NCBI GenBank assembly: GCA_038043045.1 | Contig: JBBTCX010000089.1 | Span: 1-11,112, forward strand | DNA length: 11,112 bases | From: JBBTCX01 sp038043045 | Lineage (GTDB): Bacteria > Planctomycetota > Phycisphaerae > UBA1845 | Direction of reading: 5' to 3' | Part shown: positions 4,891 to 11,112 of the stretch, in pieces | Layout: each line of letters starts with the position of its first letter | Numbering within the stretch: the stretch's first letter is position 1 | Position numbers and translations under genes: made by a program | The notes under the pieces: model-generated | What the model was told of the DNA's origin: nothing | Seen by the model: the letters and a program-made list of their open reading frames with translations, nothing else | The model's database searches: none

Positions 4891-7608
4891 TTACTCAACC
4901 AACTGGATCGAGGTTACGTTTTCCGTCGGGTCAATTCCGACCGTGCTGAGATCAAGGAACAAGGAGTAGGTTCCCGCCGTCGTAGCGCCCAACGCGGTGG
5001 GGAAGAACTCGAAAATGTCCTGACTCGTGCCCGAAACTCCGGTCACGCTGAAGGCCCCAAGCGTGGACAGAAGAATCGTTCCGCTCGAGGTCAGGTCGGC
5101 CGCATCGATATCCTCGCTGGCCGCCGTGGACAACCCCACGTCGCTGCCGTCGAAGTACATCACGAAACTGCCCGCGGTATTCGTTCCATAGCTCGTCGCA
5201 TTGAACTGGAACAGGTCTTCGTCCTGTCCGCTGGCGCCGGTACCGCCAAACGGCCCAGTCGTGGAGATGACCAGGAACCCTGTCGAGGTAAGTCCGATCG
5301 CATCGACATCCTCATCACTGAGTGTCAACCCCACGTCACTGCCGTCAAACAACATGGCAAACGCGCCCGCCGTGGTTGACCCAAGCGAAGTCGGAGTGAA
5401 CTGCAAAATGTCCGAATCGTCCATCGCTACGCCACCAACCGTGCCGGCCGCCGTAAACGAAAGAAGAATCCTACCGTCCGACAACAATTGAACGGCGTCA
5501 ATGATAAACGCGCTCGCTCCCACGTCGCTGCCGTCGAAAATCAAAGACCACGTTCCCGTACCCAAATCGTACGCGACGATGTCTTCATTCTCGACCGTGC
5601 CAACGCCCGGCACCGTGGCCGTATCCGCAAAGGTCATCCACAACGCGCCGCTACCACTGCTGCACGTGTCCGTCGACTCGTTGCAAGTCTGGCCCGGACA
5701 CGGATCCGAACCCGCTTGGCATCCCAGGGTGACATTGCAGGTCTCCGCTCCGTTGCAGAACAGGCCGTCATTGCAAGCCGCGTTGTTGGCGGTGTGCGTG
5801 CAAGAATCCGTTGACTCATTGCATGCATCTGTTGTGCACGCGACACCATCATCGCAATTCGGCGCCGTTCCCGCTTGACACGAACCACTCACGCACGTTT
5901 CCGCTCCGTTGCAGAACAGACCATCGTCGCATTGCGGATTGGTTGTGCATCCCGCGCCGCACGGGCCCGTACCCACTGGCGAAAGAACAACCGCCCAGTT
6001 GTTAAACGTGCCCGTGTCGGACGTGGCGCTGTCCGAAGCGCGAAGGGTCCACGCCCCCGATGAATTTTGCCCATCGAACGCCGAAAGGGCATTGTTCGGT
6101 AAATAGTTCGGCGGCGAGGTCAGGTTGTTGACGCATTGCGATTCAATAGCCCCGGTTCCTTCATCATCCAGAATATTGTTGCTGTAATTGTCCGCGCTGC
6201 ATCCGAAACCCGTTCCCGTATATCCGGGCCGATCCACAATTGTCACCGTCGTCGTCCCGTGCTGCAACGTGATAATCAGATCGCCTACCCAGGTGTGCGT
6301 GACATTCGTACGAACGTTCACATCGCCGAGCGTGTACGAGTCCGTCACATTGATGGTATGCGCGGCCGGGTTGCCCGTTCCGCCGCCGTCGGGAATCGCC
6401 AGGCTTGCTGTGCCAGAATACGTCGTCGGCGCACCGGGTGTTCCGTTGCAGTTCGTCCCGTCGCCCAGATACGTTCCACCGGAAGTGCCACAGTTAGCCT
6501 GGGTTTGAATCGAGCAGGATTGCCCGACGCAGCATCCGCCCGTCGGCGTCACCGGTGCACAATTCCACGCCGTCAACACGGATTCCGACCAGCAATGCAT
6601 GCGACCGAATTGTTGTGAACTGAACTCCGTATAACAAGAATCCGGCGCATACCCCATGTAGTTCTGCGGATCGGTCACACCCCAGGCCGTGGCGCTGCAT
6701 GAATCGGTGCCGCCAGGACCGGCGCAGTTAAAATTCGTCGGCGTCGGATCGGTATCCAAGGCAAAATCGCCCGTGGTGTCGCCGTTGAGATGGTCCGCAC
6801 GCTCATAACAAGCTGAACACGCCGTGACTTCCGACACGCCGTGATGCGTGTGCCACAGACCGACACAGTGTCCCACCTCGTGCGTCAGCGTCTTCTGTCC
6901 GGCGCCAAACCAATTGTCATCGATAATCAAACCGCCTTGCGTTCCCAGCGAGGCCGGATCCCACGGAAACGTCCCCACGCCCAAGTAGCCCGCTTGAATG
7001 TTGACCACATAGACGTTTAATTGCGTGCCCGGGCTATCCGCATACGCGGTCTTCATCGCGGATTCTTCCGCGTCCGCGAACTGACGATACGTTGTGTTGT
7101 TGATAAACTCCGTCGTGTAACAAAACTGAATCTTTGAAGGTGCGAAATCGGCGTTCAACTGCACCATTTGGGCATCGACCGAAGCCTGCGTCGCCGCCGG
7201 ACTAGTGCCGTCACTATTGGCGAACACATTATAATGAATCCGCATCGTCCGCACCGGTGTTGATCCTGTCGGAATAAAGGTATTTCGTACCGATGGCGTG
7301 TCGCACGTTCCCTCGGTCGGACAACCTGGTCCGGCCACCGAACCGATTCCCTTCGCATCCCAAGCGGTTTGCGTTTGGCACCATTCGACAAACGACCGAC
7401 CCTTGCCCTGGAGGCCGGCTTCAACGATGTCGACCTTGAGATCGGCCTCATCCATCCCGGACTTCCCAAAGTCGATCGGAGTGGCTTCAACCCCCACCTG
7501 GGCCGAAGTCATGTTTAGACCAAAGACCAAGGCGACTCCGACCGCCGCGATGATTCCCATCCTCTTTCGATTGAACCCAAAACCCACTTGTCGATCAGCT
7601 ACTTTCAA
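4891..7608 (-). CDS. Secreted pappalysin-like (M43-type) zinc metalloprotease with P-domain and repeat tail
   Basis: 905 residues from TTG at 7608, chosen because GGAGGAA lies six bases upstream and a signal peptide follows (FNRKRMGIIAAVGVALVFGLNMTSA, cleavage near residue 36). The catalytic domain has LTHEVGHCVGLWH with zinc ligands H243, H247 and H253, the extended HExxHxxGxxH form, and a Met-turn in NYMGY (M318), matching M43 pappalysin-like proteases. Next come a GGCC...GGTYLGDGTNC cysteine motif (357-387), a proprotein-convertase P-domain (about 395-543, with HTWVGDLIITLQH and SGAWTLRASD) and a short cysteine-rich region with two C.DGLFCNGAETC repeats (from 560 and 612). Last come four units of about 65 residues, with FDGSDVG at 691, 754 and 819 and a degenerate copy at 885. 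There is no membrane anchor or PEP-CTERM-type signal at the end (IQLVE). The likely role is degrading or processing extracellular protein. The tail matches that of the neighbouring S8 protease. The frame is also open to TTG at 7668, without a matching ribosome site. Confidence 0.9.
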   Translation of the reverse strand: MKVADRQVGFGFNRKRMGIIAAVGVALVFGLNMTSAQVGVEATPIDFGKSGMDEADLKVDIVEAGLQGKGRSFVEWCQTQTAWDAKGIGSVAGPGCPTEGTCDTPSVRNTFIPTGSTPVRTMRIHYNVFANSDGTSPAATQASVDAQMVQLNADFAPSKIQFCYTTEFINNTTYRQFADAEESAMKTAYADSPGTQLNVYVVNIQAGYLGVGTFPWDPASLGTQGGLIIDDNWFGAGQKTLTHEVGHCVGLWHTHHGVSEVTACSACYERADHLNGDTTGDFALDTDPTPTNFNCAGPGGTDSCSATAWGVTDPQNYMGYAPDSCYTEFSSQQFGRMHCWSESVLTAWNCAPVTPTGGCCVGQSCSIQTQANCGTSGGTYLGDGTNCNGTPGAPTTYSGTASLAIPDGGGTGNPAAHTINVTDSYTLGDVNVRTNVTHTWVGDLIITLQHGTTTVTIVDRPGYTGTGFGCSADNYSNNILDDEGTGAIESQCVNNLTSPPNYLPNNALSAFDGQNSSGAWTLRASDSATSDTGTFNNWAVVLSPVGTGPCGAGCTTNPQCDDGLFCNGAETCVSGSCQAGTAPNCDDGVACTTDACNESTDSCTHTANNAACNDGLFCNGAETCNVTLGCQAGSDPCPGQTCNESTDTCSSGSGALWMTFADTATVPGVGTVENEDIVAYDLGTGTWSLIFDGSDVGASAFIIDAVQLLSDGRILLSFTAAGTVGGVAMDDSDILQFTPTSLGSTTAGAFAMLFDGSDVGLTLSDEDVDAIGLTSTGFLVISTTGPFGGTGASGQDEDLFQFNATSYGTNTAGSFVMYFDGSDVGLSTAASEDIDAADLTSSGTILLSTLGAFSVTGVSGTSQDIFEFFPTALGATTAGTYSLFLDLSTVGIDPTENVTSIQLVE
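4894..5643 (-). repeat. FDGSDVG repeat module, metalloprotease copy
   Basis: Four tandem protein units with marker positions 63, 65 and 66 residues apart. Each unit follows roughly D.D.FQF.PTSLG.TTAGSF.MYFDGSDVGL, then ED.DA..L...G..LLST.G.F. The coding DNA repeats visibly (cccacgtcgctgccgtcgaa near 5138 and 5519). The same module closes the S8 protease. Confidence 0.85.
5662..5961 (-). repeat. Cysteine-rich C.DG.FC.GAE.C repeats, metalloprotease copy
   Basis: Two units 52 residues apart, each with C-DG-FCNGAETC followed by a CDDGVACTTDACNE-type block or a shortened version of it. Regular cysteine spacing suggests disulfide-linked extracellular units joining the P-domain to the FDGSDVG module. 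Confidence 0.8.
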
Positions 7609-7614
7609 AGCACA

Positions 7615-7621
7615 TTCCTCC
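7615..7621 (-). promoter_or_regulatory. Ribosome binding site deciding a TTG start
   Basis: GGAGGAA on the minus strand, six bases before TTG at 7608-7606. It is the best-spaced site among the in-frame candidates: ATG at 7560 has AGAGG touching it, and GTG at 7623 and TTG at 7668 lack a well-placed one. Confidence 0.65.
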
Positions 7622-7972
7622 ACGTGAACCGTTTCAAACGAGTCCCACTTATTAGGACTCCTCCTCAAACAACGGCGCCGTTTTCACGCGCGCCCCGCTA
7701 GCTCCCTAAAGCAATGACCTATCAGGCATCAAAAACTTTTCTGGCATGACGGGCAACCAACCATCGAAGAGCTCCTTGGACCAACCCACAGCGCCCGGGT
7801 AGAAATGCACTCTATTGCAAAGGGCCTTTCCACTATGCCACGCCATGCCAGCTACGCATCTGAGCGAATGAGTTTACTGAGACCGTTTCAACAGCACAAG
7901 AAAAAAAAAGAAACCCTTGCCTGGTGCATTCGCACAAAAAAGCCGAACGAAGACAAGAATCCCTTTTTTTCC
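7622..7972. other. Intergenic region between the two protease genes
   Basis: About 350 bases without a gene I can support. It must hold the promoter and leader of the metalloprotease gene if that gene has its own, but no clear -35/-10 pair is visible. The nearest is a poor TTGTGC / TAAACT pair, 17 bases apart, around 7870-7900 on the minus strand. A small inverted repeat (GAGTCC/GGACTC, 7640-7660) lies 19 bases ahead of the ribosome site and could fold in the leader. The rest shows A- and T-tracts near 7900-7980 and nothing else. Confidence 0.4.
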
Positions 7973-8016
7973 AAAAAACATGAGGCCCCGCATAGGTAAA
8001 TCCCACGCGAGGCCTC
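7973..8016 (-). terminator. Intrinsic terminator of the S8 protease gene
   Basis: On the minus strand GAGGCC-T-CGC pairs with GCG-G-GGCCTC (one mismatch) around a 15-base loop, and ATG plus six T residues follow (7978-7973). It lies 68 bases after the S8 protease stop, so the two protease genes are probably separate transcripts. Confidence 0.82.
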
Positions 8017-8084
8017 GATACTTAACGAGGGTCGTCAACAAGCTGCGTTGCGGGCTCATTGACCGCATCTCCGCTGGGCTTCCC

Positions 8085-11000
8085 TTATTCCAAAATCTCC
8101 AGGGCCACGACGTTTGCCCCAAGCGCGATCCCTGCCGTGTCGAGATTCAGGAACATGGAGAACGTTCCCGATGTCGTCGATCCGAATGTCGTCGAATTGA
8201 ATCGGAAAATGTTCTGGTTGCTGCCCGTCAGGCCGGGGACTGCGAAATTCCCCGTTGTGGACAACAGCAACGCGCCCGACGCCATGAACCCGGCGGCGTC
8301 GACATTTTCCGCCAGCACCGCCGACAGGCCGACGTCACTTCCATCGAACAGCATCGTGTAGCTGCCCGACGTGGCCGATCCCAGGCTGGTCGGCGTGAAA
8401 ACGATCAAGTCTGCGCCGTTACCGGACAGGCCCGCCACACTGAACGATCCCAAAGTGGACAACACCAATTGCCCGGCCGCGTTCATTCCGATTCCGTCAA
8501 CGTCTTCGGCAACGGCGGTCAGACCCACGTCGCTGCCGTCGAAATAGAACACAAAAGATCCCGCAGTCGTCGCGCCGAGCGAGCTTGGAATAAAACGAAC
8601 GATATCCGAATCGTCAATGGTGGTGGCGGTGGGCCCTCCGGTCAACCCCGAGATCGTTCCGGGATCAGCGAAGGTCAGCAATATCGAGCCGTCGGCCAGC
8701 ACGGTAAACCCGTCGATCGCCAGTGCGGTCAGACCCACATCGCTACCGTCGACCATCAACGACCAAGTTCCGGATCCCTGGTTGTACGACACGATGTCTT
8801 CATTTTCAACGATGCCAAGTCCGGGCACTGTCGTGGCGGCAGCGAAAGTCATCCAAACTTCCGGCCCCACGATGCACGAATCGGTGGCTTCATCGCATGC
8901 GCCTTGCGCACACGGGTCCGTACCCGGCTGACACCCCAGAACCACGTTGCACGTTTCCTCGCCGTTGCAGAACAACCCGTCATTGCAAACGGCATCGTCC
9001 GGCGTGTTGTCGCAGCCCGCGAACGCCTCATTGCACGTGTCCACGGTGCAGACGACGCCGTCGTCGCAGTCCACCGGAACTCCCGGTTGACAATCCAACA
9101 CGGCGTCACAGATTTCCGCGCCGTCACAGAAGACTCCGTTGTCGCAGACGGTGTCGTCCGGCGAATAATCGCACGCCAGGGTTGCCTCGTTGCACGAATC
9201 CGTAGTGCACGTCACGCCGTCGTTGCAATCCACTGGTATTCCAACCTGGCAATCGAGTACGGGGTCGCAGGTTTCCTGACCGTCACAGAACAACCCGTTG
9301 TCGCAGGATGCGTCGTCCGGAACGTGCTCGCAAGACGCGGTTGCGTCGATGCATGCGTCGATCGTACAGACCAGCCCGTCTTCGCAGTTGACCGGAGTGC
9401 CGAATTGACAATCCAACAGCGCATGACAGGTTTCGACTCCGTCGCAGAAGAGTCCGTTGTCACAGACCGTGTGGTCCGGGACGTGTTGGCAGAAATTGGT
9501 GACCGTATTGCACGTATCCACCGTGCACGTTACAAAGTCGTCGCAATCCGCATCGCTCAGACATCCGCCACACGAGTCCGTTGCCTCATCGCAAGGCAAT
9601 CCAGCGCAGGGGTCATACCAGAATTGGCATCCCAGGCAGTAGTCACAATACTCGAAACCGTTACAGAACAGACCGTCATCGCAAGCCAGGTCATCTCCGA
9701 CGATATTGCAGAACCCGCTGGCCACGTCGCAAGTGTCCTGCGTGCAGGCAATCCCGTCATTGCAATCGGCATCCACGGTACAGTATAGGCACGAATCGGT
9801 GGCTTCATCGCACGGCTGGCCGAAACAGGGTGTGCCGCAGTAACCCGGCTGGCAGCCGAGCAGGAAGTCACACCACTCAATCCCGTCGCAAAACACCCCG
9901 TTGTCACAAGCGGCATCGTTGGGAACGTGATCACAGCCGGCGAGAGTTTCGTCGCACTGATCGATGGTGCACGCCACGCCGTCGTCGGGACAGACGAGGG
10001 GCGTACCGCCCTGACACCCTAGTGTGGGATCACAGGTTTCGGCTCCATCGCACACCAAGCCGTTGTCGCAAAGAGAATTGTTGGGAGTGTGCGTGCAAGT
10101 TCCCGATGGTTCATTGCAGGCGTCCGCGGTGCACGCCACCCCATCGTTGCAATCCACCGGTGTGCCCGCCTGACATGCCCCCGAAATCCCGCAAATCTCG
10201 GCTCCATTGCAGGCCAATCCGTCATTACAGTCGGCGTCAGTCGCGCAAGGCAGCACCATCAGATTCACCGAAACATCTAGGGGACCCACTGCGTCCCCGC
10301 TCGTGAATCGGATCAGCGCCGAGTGCGTGGATCCCTGGGCAAGTCCCGCAGCGTTCGCCGTCACGTCAATGAGGACGGATTGCCCGGGAAAAAGCGTGCC
10401 CGAAATGGGAGTCAACGACAGCCACGGCGCGGGGTCCGCCATTAGCAGCGCGCGATGCGCATTCAAACGACCACCGGTCACGCACCGACCTGCCATGGCC
10501 GGGATCGGATCCACACTGCCCAAGAGGACCTGTTTGAGTTCCAGGGGCGGCATCGAGGTGCGCAGACTGAGGACCAAGGCCGCCACGCCGCTAACGTGCG
10601 GAGTGGCCATGGAAGTTCCGCTCAGGAATTGGTAAGTATTGCCGGGGCGTGCGCTGTAAACGTTGACGCCCGGGGCGGCCAAATCGACCGAGACCGCGCC
10701 ATAGTTAGTGAAATACGCACGCAAGTCACTGTGGTCGGTAGCGGCTACAGATACAATCGTCGGCGAGTCATACGCCGCCGGGTACATGGGGCTGATGTCG
10801 GCGTTCAATCCACTATTTCCCGCCGCGGCGATGAAAAGCTGTCCGGCAGCACCGGCCGCTTCGATAGCGCTCTTGAGTGCGATGCTATAACCTCCTCCCC
10901 CCCACGAATTGCTGGTCAGATGCACTCCCTTGACCCGAGAGTAGTCGATCGCTGAAACCGCATCAGCCAAATACCCACTGCCCCCGGAGTTGAGAAACTT

Positions 11001-11112
11001 CAAAGCCATCAACCGCACGTTCCAGTTGACGCCGGCGACTCCGGCGCCGTTATTCCCGATCCCGCCGATCGTCCCAGAGCAATGCGTTCCGTGATAATGA
11101 TCGTCAAACGGA
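8085..11112 (-). CDS. Secreted subtilisin-like S8 serine protease with cysteine-rich and FDGSDVG repeat tail, 5' end missing
   Basis: 1008 residues are visible, counting from the codon at 11111; the start, signal peptide and catalytic aspartate lie beyond the window. The frame enters at DDHYHGTHCSGTIGG, giving the catalytic histidine (residue 7). The oxyanion asparagine is N99 in AAAGNSG and the catalytic serine S167 in SGTSMATPHVSG. A BACON/Ig-like domain follows (about 227-287, WLSLTPISGTLFPGQS to VNLMVLP). Next is a long cysteine-rich region (289-746) with eight C.[DN][DN]G..C.G.E.C units. The final 255 residues form four FDGSDVG-type units (markers at 787, 857, 922 and 988). The chain ends LEILE with no sorting signal. 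The enzyme is expected outside the cell, cleaving proteins. GTG at 11018 lies inside the catalytic domain and is not the start. The cysteine codons keep the opposite strand open over a long stretch. Confidence 0.93.
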   Translation of the reverse strand, partial: PFDDHYHGTHCSGTIGGIGNNGAGVAGVNWNVRLMALKFLNSGGSGYLADAVSAIDYSRVKGVHLTSNSWGGGGYSIALKSAIEAAGAAGQLFIAAAGNSGLNADISPMYPAAYDSPTIVSVAATDHSDLRAYFTNYGAVSVDLAAPGVNVYSARPGNTYQFLSGTSMATPHVSGVAALVLSLRTSMPPLELKQVLLGSVDPIPAMAGRCVTGGRLNAHRALLMADPAPWLSLTPISGTLFPGQSVLIDVTANAAGLAQGSTHSALIRFTSGDAVGPLDVSVNLMVLPCATDADCNDGLACNGAEICGISGACQAGTPVDCNDGVACTADACNEPSGTCTHTPNNSLCDNGLVCDGAETCDPTLGCQGGTPLVCPDDGVACTIDQCDETLAGCDHVPNDAACDNGVFCDGIEWCDFLLGCQPGYCGTPCFGQPCDEATDSCLYCTVDADCNDGIACTQDTCDVASGFCNIVGDDLACDDGLFCNGFEYCDYCLGCQFWYDPCAGLPCDEATDSCGGCLSDADCDDFVTCTVDTCNTVTNFCQHVPDHTVCDNGLFCDGVETCHALLDCQFGTPVNCEDGLVCTIDACIDATASCEHVPDDASCDNGLFCDGQETCDPVLDCQVGIPVDCNDGVTCTTDSCNEATLACDYSPDDTVCDNGVFCDGAEICDAVLDCQPGVPVDCDDGVVCTVDTCNEAFAGCDNTPDDAVCNDGLFCNGEETCNVVLGCQPGTDPCAQGACDEATDSCIVGPEVWMTFAAATTVPGLGIVENEDIVSYNQGSGTWSLMVDGSDVGLTALAIDGFTVLADGSILLTFADPGTISGLTGGPTATTIDDSDIVRFIPSSLGATTAGSFVFYFDGSDVGLTAVAEDVDGIGMNAAGQLVLSTLGSFSVAGLSGNGADLIVFTPTSLGSATSGSYTMLFDGSDVGLSAVLAENVDAAGFMASGALLLSTTGNFAVPGLTGSNQNIFRFNSTTFGSTTSGTFSMFLNLDTAGIALGANVVALEILE
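8088..8858 (-). repeat. FDGSDVG repeat module, S8 protease copy
   Basis: Four tandem units with marker spacing of 70, 65 and 66 residues. The module begins VWMTFAAATTVPGLGIVENED, matching LWMTFADTATVPGVGTVENED of the metalloprotease. The first unit has a short insert (TGGPTATT), and the last is degenerate in both proteins (LNLDTAG here, LDLSTVG there). Confidence 0.85.
8874..10247 (-). repeat. Cysteine-rich repeats, S8 protease copy (eight units)
   Basis: Units of the form C.[DN]G.FC.G.E.C...LGCQ.G.P..C.DGV.CT.D.CNE....C begin at visible residues 295, 348, 402, 477, 550, 603, 656 and 709. Five of the seven steps are 53-54 residues. The two steps of 75 and 73 include extra DEATDSC...C..DADC blocks. 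In DNA terms the period is about 159 bases. Confidence 0.85.

Noticed and set aside
7917..9788. 623-codon open frame on the plus strand
   Set aside because: It lies opposite the S8 protease and its repeats, is Arg/His/Val-rich with no recognisable domain, has no ribosome site, and crosses the S8 terminator. It is a shadow produced by repeated cysteine and glycine codons.
8874..10247. CRISPR-like periodicity of about 159 bases
   Set aside because: The period equals 53 codons of a single open frame with conserved cysteines, and units diverge throughout. It is a protein repeat, not a repeat-spacer array.
9581..10306. 241-codon plus-strand frame over the cysteine-rich repeats
   Set aside because: Arg/His/Pro-rich low-complexity translation, antisense to a well-supported protease gene.

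Overview
The window looks like chromosomal DNA from a planctomycete or a relative (Phycisphaerae-like is my best guess; this is inference). The grounds are moderately high GC, very large secreted proteins, and a GGCC...GGTY.GDGTNC cysteine motif that I associate with secreted planctomycete proteins. No rRNA, tRNA or CRISPR array was seen. Every gene I can support lies on the minus strand, so the genes read from right to left.

Right part (11112 to 4783): two large secreted proteases, each followed by its own intrinsic terminator. The first is a subtilisin-like S8 protease whose 5' end lies outside the window. The second is a pappalysin-like (M43-type) zinc metalloprotease with a P-domain. Their catalytic heads are unrelated, yet they carry the same tail: a cysteine-rich 'C.DG.FC.GAE.C' repeat region followed by four units of about 65 residues, three of them marked by DGSDVG. 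They appear to be two exported enzymes built on a common extracellular module.

Left part (4717 to 1): a compact gene string. A probable lipoprotein of unknown function comes first. After 25 bases follows the N-terminal ABC-ATPase half of UvrA (658 aa), which stops in the linker between the two UvrA halves. Then come a nucleotidyltransferase-fold gene and a zinc-ribbon plus TIR/nucleoside-deoxyribosyltransferase-like gene. After these two, the C-terminal half of UvrA resumes (1..222) and runs off the window at its Walker A motif. uvrA is therefore split at its inter-domain linker by a roughly 1.8-kb two-gene cassette in the same orientation.

All three junctions of this string are 4-base stop/start overlaps (ATGA, ATGA, GTGA). 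That looks like a translationally coupled operon, uvrA-N / nucleotidyltransferase / TIR-like / uvrA-C, rather than a simply broken gene. This nested arrangement is the most unusual thing in the window. Whether the split UvrA works as two polypeptides, and whether the inserted pair is a nucleotide-based effector or defence module, are open inferences.
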